Below are positions 1 through 12,300 of a DNA stretch of 64,000 nucleotides, piece by piece. A program made the position numbers and the translations under genes. The DNA comes from Lethocerus indicus (taxonomy: Eukaryota; Arthropoda; Insecta; Hemiptera; Belostomatidae), in the NCBI GenBank assembly GCA_019843655.1, contig JACDQD010000010.1, positions 10,151,637 to 10,215,636 of the forward strand, in the 5' to 3' direction. Under the pieces are notes generated by a model. That model saw only the letters and a list, made by a program, of their open reading frames with translations. It was not told the DNA's origin and did no database searches. Every line of letters begins with the position of its first letter. Position 1 is the stretch's first letter.

Positions 1-236
1 TCTTTTCTCGAATATTCTATTAGAATATTTATTGTTCCAAAGTGATGTAATATAAAAATCAGTATTTGTGATAAATATTTGAACAGTAATGGGAAATACC
101 AGGTGCCATTTTTTTCTCCAATCTTATCTGAATCCTCCCATGTTTGTATTTCTTTATTAAGTGCATAGACAGTGGTCATGTGATTTATAGAGACTTGTAT
201 GTAAAAAGTGATCATTTGATATGAAAAGAAATTCAG

Positions 237-385
237 GTCTAATTTAAAAAATGTTCGTTTCAAGAAACTTTTGGAAGTTGAAGATTTGGTTGAAGATGAA
301 AGGAAGGAAAAAGGTGGGAAAATTGAAAGCCTGGAATCAATTGTACGAATGCTGGAACTCAAAGCCAAAAATTCATCTGATCACG
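237..385 (+). CDS. syd: syd exon: N-terminal coiled coil
   Basis: Encodes a heptad-rich segment beginning [16 protein letters not shown] and ending [12 protein letters not shown]. The start aligns residue for residue in spacing with the human KALRKQAEEKFIEFED stretch, so I chose the acceptor at 235-236 although its pyrimidine tract is poor. The donor at 386 reads GTTAGT. The exon enters with one base completing a codon and leaves in phase 1. In the family this coiled coil follows the RH1 domain and mediates dimerisation and partner binding. A later acceptor is possible but would delete conserved residues. Confidence 0.85.
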
Positions 386-3300
386 GTTAGTATATTACAC
401 CGATCAATACGATCCATTTATGGTTAATTGGTCACTTTTTATATACTTATCAGTGAGTGATATTAGCGAAACAGTTGTTGAGTTACTTATTTCAATGTTC
501 AATGTTTTGTATTTGTTCAGTTTACCGGCTCGAAGAGAAGGAACAGGAAATGAAGAAAGAATATGCGAAATTGCATGAGCGATATACTGAGTTGTTTAAG
601 ACACACATGGACTATATTGAAAGGACAAAAATCATAATGGGCACTGGAGATCGAATGGATGTCCAGGGTAGACCCAGAATAGGACCCCTTGCTTTAGCCC
701 AAATGAGCAGGTATTTAAATAAATGGTTTTTGCAAAACCAAAAATTGTTAATAGTTATGATTTTGATACTATATTACCAGTATTTATATTCTGTAGGTCA
801 ACCTACACTATTAAAAAACTTTTTTTTCTATAAACATGTACACTACTCTTTGCTTAGGAGTTAATCATTGTGCATAATAACTCTCATTATGTTATTATTA
901 TATTAGAAAGAATAATAGTGTGTCTATTAAATGTGACATCCAACTATGAATTAAAATTTAATGCTACATCAAGCATGGGAATATGTTTACTATATTTTTT
1001 GTTTCAATGTCTTTATGCTGTAATAATTTCAATTGAATGTTCACTGTTTCATTTTTTTGTCTTTGGCAAATTTTTTCCACATGAAAGAAGACAAAATGCA
1101 TGCTCACAGCAATTTTAAAAATATGTAATTTATTTGGAATATACTGAAAAAATGTATGATATTGATATGATTCTACCACTTTGATAAGCTATTGTTACGG
1201 TATTTCAGTAGTGGCCTGTTTTGTTTATTATCGAGGTCATGACAGCTAATGCCAATTTTATCTGTGATTTAAAACTAGGGAACATAAATAAAAACAATAT
1301 TATTAATAAGATACACTCTCAAAAAATGATGACATAGTATGAAAAAAATCATTTCTCCTTGTTAAGAATACTAATATTTTTATTAAAGCTTATCTCTCTA
1401 TCAGTAATTTAGTTGCTAACCTGCCATGACTGTACTTTCTCCAATGAAAGTACATGGTACTTTAGAATTACATGATGGCTGGAGTTTGGATATCAAATAA
1501 AGATCATCTTGCTTTGTAATACTAGTATCATTTTTTGTTAATTATTTAAACAACATTATAAAATCAACTGCTGACGTATGTTAATTTGAAATACCGGAGA
1601 CGTTATGAGTAAAATTAATTTTTTTAAACAATTATTTTAAAACAGAAATTTAAATGGAGCATATTAATAGATTAATTATATTGTATAGTATATTGTTAAG
1701 ATAACTCATATGGATCACTTGTAATTTATTGCAAAAAGAATATTATGATTTATTAATGTCTTTATGATCTTTATTAATGTTTTCTCATTCATTTTTGTTT
1801 TATTTTTTAGGTCATCAGGCCCAATGTCATTTGGTTTCCAGTCATTAGAAAATAGTACAATGTCTAGTATTCTAAGGAATTCTACGAGTCCTGGTGAATA
1901 TCCCACCATACCTGCCTCACCTCCAGACAGCAATCATTCAGCTGCTAGTCTTCGCAATGAATTGGTATTGAAGAATTATTCAAATATGCTTTTTAACTTT
2001 ATGTTTATAAAATTATAAAATGGATCTCCATTCAACAGCAACAAAAGCCGGTTAGCTGGTAGTATATATTTGTATTCGCATTTCTTAAAAGGTTATTTTA
2101 TATGTACATGTTATAGCACAAATAGGATTTGTTATGGAAAAAGTTAATTGTTGAAAGCATGTTGGAAGTCAAGTATCGGATTGTATAATAGAGGTGCTAC
2201 TGCTTAACAATGTCTCATTGAACTATTTTTTACATTTTAAGTTAATAAAGAAATGAAGCAAGTGGCTTGTTAATAAAAAAATATTGAAACACACTTGTGG
2301 AGAATGAAACCACCAATTTGGGGAGTCACTAGTATTAGGATTGACTAAGTGTTTGTCTGCTGAAGTGTTTGTTTTTTACACGTCCAATTTGTCGGGTTTT
2401 AAAGCACGGCTTTATTCAATAATTTTACAGGAAGTAGTAGAAAACACGGAGGACGACACTTCGTTGCGCGAAGTATCAGAGAAGGGCTGGTCAGAGACTT
2501 TAAGTCCGGCTTCAAAAGATGTGACTCCGGACTCTTCAGAAGAGTGCCCACCGCCACCTCCCATCGTTACAACACCAGTTGGAAGGAGTACAACAAAGAA
2601 GTAATATCATCTTGTCCTACTTTCAGTTTAATGTTTTATTTTGCCCAGGAATTGAGCCTTCAACCTTTTTTTCTATGTATTGCATAATATTTTTAAGGTT
2701 TTATGACAATCATATATCCAATCATAATTTTTTTATAGTGGCCTTTATTATAATGCTTGACAAACCCTAATGTTAATCCAAGATCTCAAAAAATTTCAAT
2801 AGGTTCTGTTGATTCCTTAGTAACTAAAATTTATTTTATGCATATACTAGTTTAAATCAACAAATTATTCAACATTATAGAATAATGTTAATGTATATAA
2901 TTTATTTATGTTTATCTACTGTACATATATCAAGTATATTTAGTTTTTTCATGTGTAGAACATTTCTGAATGTTTATTTCTTGTAATTTTTCTGATTTAA
3001 GAGTATATGAGAATATAATATTTAGTAATACTTTCTAATTTACAATTATTTAAATTAAAAACTTTCCGTAGTTTATAAAAATTAATTGGCATAAGAAAAA
3101 TCAGTTTTAAAATTTTGTTTTTATTTATCTTAATATATTTTTGATGAATATAAATTAACAAATTTTATGCCTCTTATGTAATTCTGTTTCACTGTGACAT
3201 TGACCCCATTCAGTCAATCATTAGAATGTCAATATATAAAAGTCGGTTAAGTCAGGAAATATAGAGCTAGCTATAAATAAATAATTCAATACCTCTTAGG

Positions 3301-6300
3301 ATAGTTAATTTTCTGATTATGTAACAATCATATATTCCAAAAATAATTTTGTTTTAATTATTTCAGGGAACAAAGAAGTGGTAATACTCTTTACCAGGAA
3401 TTAAGTTTTCAAGATGCAGAAGCATTGGGTGAGATGGATGAAGGTGCAGATATAACTGGTGGGCAATATTCCTTTTTATCTCGGGTATCATGTTTTATCA
3501 TAGGCACTATACTTATTGATTATACACCTTTGGACACAATATGTTTTGTTCCTTTGAAATGCACAGGTTCTTATAGCGAGTTTTGTTTTGTAAGTTGTTC
3601 TCTGCCCGTAGTTTGAAAGTAACCTAAACGTAGATAGCCACTTTTGTCGACTGAAAAATTATTAATGAGTGTTCAAAACTTCATAAATATTAAAAATCTA
3701 CATATTTTTTTAACTCAAGTTAGTTTTAACCTTTAGATTACCTTGAACAATGACACATCTTACATTTGAATGGCTCATTATTGTCTTTTTCATCAATTTG
3801 TAAGGTTACTAAGAGTTTGAACAATATGGAATGAATCATCATTATTAATCTACCCATTTAATTCATATCATGATGTCATTTTTATAGTATAAATGCTTGA
3901 TGTAATTGATACTTTAATTAGAAAAATGTCAAAAATTAAATATCAGTTCTCTTTCATGAGATTTTATATATTTATAAATTTGTTTTAAATTATTTTTTTC
4001 CGATTGAAGCTTCTATCTGATGATATTATCTTATATTTAATTATTTAACACATGTTTTCAGGTCTAAAGCCTTAATACAAATTTCATTTCATCTAGTTAA
4101 TTTCTGAATTCTGTACAAAAAGTTACTTATTGTAATTCACTATTCATAATTAATTTTTTCTGTATGTATATGTAATTCATATTTTCAATTACTACTAATA
4201 AAATATGTCACCTTCCAGTTTTTAGAATTACACATGGAGTTTATATTACATACTACTCTAATTAAAACTGCTTTCGAATAGTTTCCAATTCTCATAGAAT
4301 GCCAGGTTTAATGGTAGAGAATCACTGTAAAAATTCCTTACTGTAAATGGAGATAGGTTTTTTTAATTTGAAGTCAATAACTTTACCGTTAATAAATTTT
4401 TAATGTGTTCAAGATATGAAATATATTTTTGTATATTGGTCCTTTATCCAATTTATGTTTCTCTTATGGACAGTTACATTTTTGGATACTATTTTTTTTC
4501 TCTATAAACAATTCATCTTTGTAAAACTGAAAGGTGACTATCTTTTTTACTAAGTTGACTCAGAAAAATCTGGAACTCAAGTCGTTAACATTGTGTATTG
4601 ATGCGTTGTTCTTGAAGTAAGTAATGTATTTAATGACTTGTCCTGCAGGCAACTGGGTGCACCCTGGAGAATATGCATCATCTGGTCTGTACCTCATCCT
4701 TGCAGTATTATCAGATTATCTCTTTTTAGCTTCTTATTAATAATATGTTGGATGCAAACAAGCGAACCCCAAATTGCACTTTGTCTCTTCTTAGTAGTAC
4801 CAATACCCATCCTGCCACCCCGCCACGAAAGCCATATCTCAACCTTCTAATACCGGCGCCATTAATACTCAGGGGGATTCGCTCTGTTTGTGGCATGTTC
4901 GAATAAAAATTCTTGTAATTTGTAACCTCGAAGAAACTCTGCTGTAGATTTCTAGACGTCTGTATTCTGTTGCATGTGTTGTCCTCACCTCATCCCAGGT
5001 TCTGACTCTGAACCAGAGAAAATATCTGGTATGCACTCATATGTAATTTTTTTTTTACTTCCGTTATTTAATCACTAATTTTTAATTGTATGATTCCCCG
5101 ATCTTAGTTTTTGTAGGAACGCTGCCTACATATTTTAGTGGTATTGTGCAGGTTGTAGTTTCTAACTTGAAGAAATTAGTTTAGACAATTCAAATTATTT
5201 ATAAGCAAAATTACAACCATAATATTTGAGTTCTAGTTGTATTAGAACTTTGCAGTATTAAAATGAAAAACAATTACATTAAAATTGTTATTTTTTGCTC
5301 TGAATATATTTAGCATCTTATTCTCTTATCTAAAAAAAATTTTTTGTTAATAAAATTAGTTCACAAAATTAGTTTTTCACTAGTTGACATTGTTTACCAG
5401 TTTAGAACATAGCTTGAAGAATTTATTTCTTTTATTTGTGCTATAAAAATTTGGCTACATGCGCCTGCCCAAAATCACATTTTTATAATTTAAGGAGTTG
5501 GGGTGGAGCAGCCTATTACACAATTTAAAAGCTTAGTATGTTTTAATAAATGTTGAAATTATTATTATATTTAGTGTCTTTACAGTGCAATAAAATTTTT
5601 CAGAGTACTTAAAAAAATCAGATTTGCTCCACCCCATCAATTTATTCATGTTAGTGCATAACTTATTAAAATGTTGAATGTTTTGTCATTTTTTTGAAAT
5701 TTCGGTCTGTCGAATCATTTGAACAATTTTTCTGCCCTAATTATCATATATTGCATATATCTGTGCATAGTTAATCCTTTCATCCCTTAAATTTCTGTTG
5801 CACTGTTTGGGTTTCGAGTGCATGTTTTAGGCTGCAGGCATGAATCATTACATTATTAATTTTAAACAATTCAACTATAATTAATTTTAATATAATTTTT
5901 AGGAAAAAATGCAAGTACGCAATATATCTCACTGTAGGTATTTTGTTGTTTCAATTGATGATATAGGATTTGCAACCTTATTACCTTATTTGCAATGACA
6001 AGACATAATTTTGTATTAGCGCATGTCAATTCATTATTATTTCACCATTTAGTGGCCAACTTTGTTAATTTCATAGCGCCAGCAGCTTATAATTTTTTTT
6101 TCTTGTCTGCTGACAAGCGATTATATTTTTACCATCATCATCGGCTTGATTCAAAGTTGGTTGCTATTGTCATTAATTTATGAATGAGTTTTATCCAGCT
6201 AACTTTATCTAATCTGTTCTCTGTTTTTTGCCTGCTCTGCCATCTCGCCACTACCAGTTAACGACAATTTCTTTGGTAAGGACATTAACTACGCTAATAA

Positions 6301-9300
6301 TCAAGTAATACATTTTTAACAAAACTGCCTCTAATAAATTATGCAGTGATCCATTATTTCATCGCTATTGATTGGTGTGTGAAAAGCTTTTTATTTTATA
6401 ATTGATAGGCACATTGATTTTGAATATGTATTTGTTTTATGATGATTTTTTTTAGACTGCAACCAATTAGATTTAGAAATGTTTGTACTGCTAAAAGCAC
6501 AAATGCAATTGCATAAATTTAATTTTTTTCAATTGATCATTGTAATCAAAATTGGCTCAAAATTATAATTAATTACGCTTGTTAAAAATCCAGATAAAAC
6601 TGAATTTTAAACCGTTACAATTTTTATTTTGTAGGAATGGGGAAGGAAGTTGAGAATCTCATCATGGAAAACAATGAATTGCTTGCCACCAAGTATGGGA
6701 CTGTTTATATAATTAAAATTTATTGTTTGTAACATTTATTTGAGATCTTAGGGAAGAGTAAAAATAGGTACTTAAGTTAGTTTTTGTTCATTTTCAGAAA
6801 TGCACTTAACGTCGTTAAGGACGACCTTATAGTGAAAGTGGATGAGTTAACAAGGTAATTTGCACTGTATCATTTTGTAAAACCAAATACAAGTTTGATG
6901 GTGTATTTTGTTTCACATGTTATTGTTTTTAATTTAATATTCATTCTCATTTTTCTCGCAGTGAACAAGAAATTTTGCGAGAAGAACTCAAATCATTGCA
7001 GACTCTGAAGACCCGCCTGAAGGAGAGAGTAGCAGAGTTGGAGGAGGAACTGAAGAAAGTCAGAGAAGAATCTGAAAAAGCCTTAAAGGCCAACAAATCC
7101 TGATGATGAGGTTCTTAATTAATCCAAGTTTCCAGACAAAAGTACTAATTGAAAATATAGATCAGAGGATCTATCTTAATGCATTTAGCCTGCTGTAGTT
7201 AATACTTAAACACAGAATATGTCATGACGGATTATAAAATCCACTGTTACATATTTCAACATAATTTAAAATAGCTTTAAAATATTGAAATTATATCATT
7301 ATAAATTGATCAATAATTACTCATTATCATTGCTTCAGGATGATGTTCCTATGGCTCAAAGGAAGAGGTTCACTCGAGTAGAAATGGCAAGAGTTTTGAT
7401 GGAGCGAAATCAATACAAAGAAAGGTTCATGGAACTTCAGGAAGCTGTGAGATTCACAGAGATGATTCGCGCATCTAGAAATGATCCTGCCATGGATAAG
7501 AAAAATAAGGGAGTCTGGAATTTGTGAGTTCAGTCAAGATTTAATTAAAAAACATTAAGCTTTTTTGGACAAGGCGTGTATATAAACAGATAGGTTGTTC
7601 TAAGAAATTAGAAACAGCTTCAGTACCACAGTTGTTATAATTTAAAAACCAGAGTTTGCACTGGTGTGTGGGAATACCAACAACATGGTCCAAGCTCAGA
7701 CACTGTGCTTACACAGTGCACACAACAGACACACAGAAATACAAAAAGGCACAAATAGGCCGGGGCTATGTAACAAACTGTAGCCAGTCAGGAGAGTGAA
7801 AAATCTTTTAATTGTATCATAATTTATTCTTATTCTTCCATTTATGATTGTATCAACAGCAACATTATCTCTTTTCGTTTATGTTCAGTTTCAGCAACCT
7901 GTTCAGGAGTAACGAAACAGGCGTGGTACCCCATAGGAAATCGGGCCCCTATGCAAACATCCGCTACAATGCTCCCACTCACCACATCAGTCCAGCCCTG
8001 GATACGATGAGGAAGCGATCTTTGCACGACAGGAAGAGGGGACTTGATCTCATTGATGCTGGAGATATGTCAGTATTGTTGCATTAACAGATTTATAGAT
8101 TTATATTAACATTAAAATTGGCAGTCCTTGACAGTTCAGTTTTTTTTTAGATTTGTATGAACAAAGGTTTTTAAAAATGCTTTATGATCCTTAATATAAA
8201 ATTTTTATTGTATTTTCATCACACATTGGATTTTTGAAGCAGTTCATACATATGGTCAATTCATTGTCCTCAGCTATTTTTTGTAATCTGTTAGGCTTTA
8301 TTAAGAGGGATTTGTTCCTAAGTTTGATGAAATTATTTCAACAGCTTCCAAGGCAGAAAGGTAAAAGATAATCAGGTAAATTTGATTACTCTCTCGATTC
8401 TTAAACCTCGATTGTTCTGGCTGGATGTTTGAAATTGGACACACCTAAATCTATGATTTGTTATGTAGGTTTTTTGACTTGGTATATTTAAAAGAAATAC
8501 TTTTTCGTGCTTAAAAAGATAAGCATGAATCCATTTGGTGTTTTATTTTTGGTGTTGCCTTATTGATCATGATTTTATGTAGGTTATGCATTTGAGGATG
8601 AAGTTTTTTTGTCTAGTTATAATTTTCAAGTAGTGTGTTCTCCTTTCTCTTATGTTTTCAGGGTTTGTTGGAAGTATATTGTCTTGTTCTTTACTGTAAA
8701 ATTGCAAGATCTTAAGCAGATGTTAGTTATTCATTTAAAGAATTTACTTCTTCATTCCATTTTTTTTTTTAATTTAGCCATGGTAATAAGTGAAGAAATC
8801 ATTTTTATGAATTTTAATGGAAATTCTTTTTCCAAAGAAAATACATCTCCCACTGTGATAAATATTTTGGCATGAAAAGAACTCATTGTCAGAATTCATT
8901 ATTGTCTACCTTTTCTTAAAGTTAATATTGAGGAGACAAAAGACGCCCCCTATTCATGTTTGGTTTCTGCTTCTTGCAGGAATGGTGCGGATCAACAGAG
9001 CCCTACAGTGGCCCAAGTAGCTCTCCCTTCCACAGAACAAGCAGAAACCAGCAATGAGGCTATCTCCTGACAATACTGATCGTTTTAATTTAAAAAAAGA
9101 ATTAAGAATAATTTTTACCAAAATTGAGCCTACCACTTTGTAAATATTTTTTAAATATTTAAATTATTTGTGATTGTATTGTTACGCTGTTTGTATTTCA
9201 CTGTTGGTCAGTTTTCTTTTTTTTTAGTGAAGATAATCTATTACCAAAAAGATATTTAACAAGTTTTGTTTGATATTGTTTTTAATAATAAATTATTTTT

Positions 9301-12300
9301 TATCATGAAATTGAACTAAACTTTAGTGATCACCTTATTTTAGCACTCCCTATCCTAAAGTCAAAAAAGTAGACATTATTGAAGCCCTATATAGGAACAG
9401 ATAGGAAAAGTAAAGTACAAATCAGAAATTCCTGTCACTCTTATTTTCTTTCTTTTAATCCGTAGCACAGAATTAAATTGCATGAAGCACTGCACAAGTC
9501 TATTCATTGGTGTCATTAGCTTTGGAATAATAGCTGTGGCTAATTTTATGGTCGGATTTATGTTAGAACTGATTTAAAATAAAAGAAGTCAAGCGTTATA
9601 GTCTAGTTTATTTGAAAAGAACTTTCAAGGCAATCAGCCTTAGTGTTTGTCTTAGAAAAATGACAATAGCTGGTTCAAGATTCGGGCAAATTCAGTTTTG
9701 TTCATATATTATTCATAAAGAGCCCGAGGCATTACAGGTTTCAATTTAGGATTTAAAACTTTGAGTCCTCCTTGCCAGGTCTGCAGAATATTTAAACTAC
9801 AGTTGCACTACTGTCTAGAGATTGATTTTTACGTAGTCCCCTCTGGTGTCAGAGCTTTGGTCTTTCGAGGATACAGCCTGAGGGAATGAATAAACAGAGA
9901 GCGCGGATTAGAAACAGAAACAGCGACGACCGAATAATGCACTGTTGTATCTCTTATGACGAATGATTGCAGGAGCAGTGAGAAACTGGCTGCGAGGAGG
10001 GCTTCGGAGAGGAGGGAACAGCTGAGAGCGGTTCAGGCCCATGTTAAAAAAGACGACGGCAGGATCCATGCCTACGGGTGGTCACTTCCGACCAAAGGAG
10101 GGCCGACACCAATCGCTCCGAGGATAGAATCATCTGTTTCACCCCACGTACCAGTACCGGTCCCAGTCTATTGTAGACCGCTTATGGAAAAAGAGGACAA
10201 CATGAAAGTGAGACAAGTACTTTTCTTCATCTTTAATTTGAATTACAAAGAAAAAATTACACAACCCCCATGGAGATCCCACTCACAAACGACTTCAGGA
10301 GGCCGGAACGGTGCTGAAAATATGATAGGAGTGAAGTTCAACTCGGAAAATTGAAGGGTCTATTTTTATAGAAACACACATACACACCTCTACACATAAT
10401 ATTTGTATCAACATTATATTCTTTCATTGGTTTGGTCTTGTGCCCTGGAGTCTTGGCTCCCCCACCATAGTCAGAACTTTAAGTTGTGAAGAGTTCTTAG
10501 TCACCTACTTAAGTCTACTGTTTATGCCATTATCACTAAATAACTGGTTAGTGTCCAGTATATTACCAAACTTTGGCAAAGAATCGAAGCTGATTGAAAT
10601 TACAAATTGGAATTTTATTTCAGTATTACTATCCAAAACAATAGCTGAAACCTATCCCAACCCAAGACCAATAAAGTGAAATGACACAGTGAATCATAAA
10701 TAAATGGACTATTAATTTATTTTTTATTGAACATTTTTTGTATTGAATAATAATAAGAGAATGGTTTTTTTCATTAATCCACACTCTAATATGATTTAAT
10801 GACTCATCAAACTTCAAAGATTATTTTTGTTAAAATTCAAACAAATCCATTAATCTTGGTTATTGAAGGTCACATAATAATTTAAATTGTATTCACTTGT
10901 TTTTAAACAGATCTGGTGCGCTGCAGCAGTCAATTTGGCTGGTGGAAAGACCAGAGACGGTGGAGCTATTGTAGGAGCCAGCGTATTCTACAACAACCCA
11001 CCTTCTGATGAAGAAAATGAAACAATTCAGGAACCACAAACTCCAATAGAACAGTTAGAGAAGGATATTTTGGTAACCCATCATTTTTATAACTTATTAC
11101 TTTTATAACTTTTATATCTTAAAATTAAATATTAAGAAAATTATTTTTTTTTAGTCAAAATATTTTTTACGAATGCTGAGTGTATAAGAAAATGTTTTAA
11201 TTAATTTAAATTTCATGTTTATTTCTTCTGATCTGTCCTTTTTTATTTTTCTTGTTTATTACTTTGAAGGACGGTGAAAGGCAGAGGGAAGAAAGTAGAC
11301 AACAGTTGTCATCATTAGTCTGGATATGTACAAGTACAAGATCGGTTAGTTATGTAACTGTGATAGATGCAAACAATCCAGCCGATATTCTTGAAGCCTT
11401 CAGTGTCTGTCAATCATATCTCCTTTGCATTGCCAGTGTACCAGGTATGTTATTAACATTCTTAAATTATTCAAATTGCACATTCCTTCCAAACACTGTA
11501 CATTTACTTGTAAACTAATTTTTTAAACTAAAATTAATGAAGGAAGGAGGATGGAATTATTGTTGTTGTTATTATGGGATTGTAAATATGCTTAAACAAT
11601 TGATGTTTGTAGATATAGCTTTGTATGTTAATTTAAAAAGCTGTAAATTATTTTTTCTTATAATTTTTTATACATAAATTTGCAGTTACATTGTAAGGCA
11701 CTAATTTGTTGTAAGTTATTCATTATTTTAGTAGTTTATATATAAATTTACATTAATAGAAAAATAACAGCCAGCCAATGAGTAACTAAAATGTAACTTT
11801 TTACATTAAATTAAATTTTTTTGTTTATGGGAAATATTTGAAGTTTCATACCATGTTTGGATAGATAAATTATCTCACTATATCATTGGCTGAATGGTAT
11901 TAACGATTGTGAAAAGCCAAAACTGGTTTTGCAGAAGACCAAATGAATTAGTTGGAAACAGAAGATTGAAAGAGTGGTGATTATAACAATATAGGAAAGA
12001 GATAAAAATTCCATAAACTGACATTTTTGTATCACAATGCAAGTTTTGTCTTCTCAGGTGCATGCGAAAGCGATTACAAAAACGTCGAGGACAACGAGGG
12101 GAACATAATTGAGACCCCGGAACCGGAGAATGTAGTAGAAGAGAATTCGTCCGAGAGGGTCGACAACTCGACATCTGAGGGAAACAATACGGAAGGTGGG
12201 AGAGGCGAGGAAGGTGACGAAACAGGTGCTACAGAAGGCGGTGGTGGTGGTGACAAGGAGCAGCCGTCGGAGCCTGAGATCGGGAGGATAACGTTTGTTA

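Noticed and set aside
5903..5914. Possible 12-bp microexon (GKNA) in the syd microexon cluster
   Set aside because: Phase fits, but the donor (GTACGC) and peptide have no independent support; mentioned only as a weak alternative.
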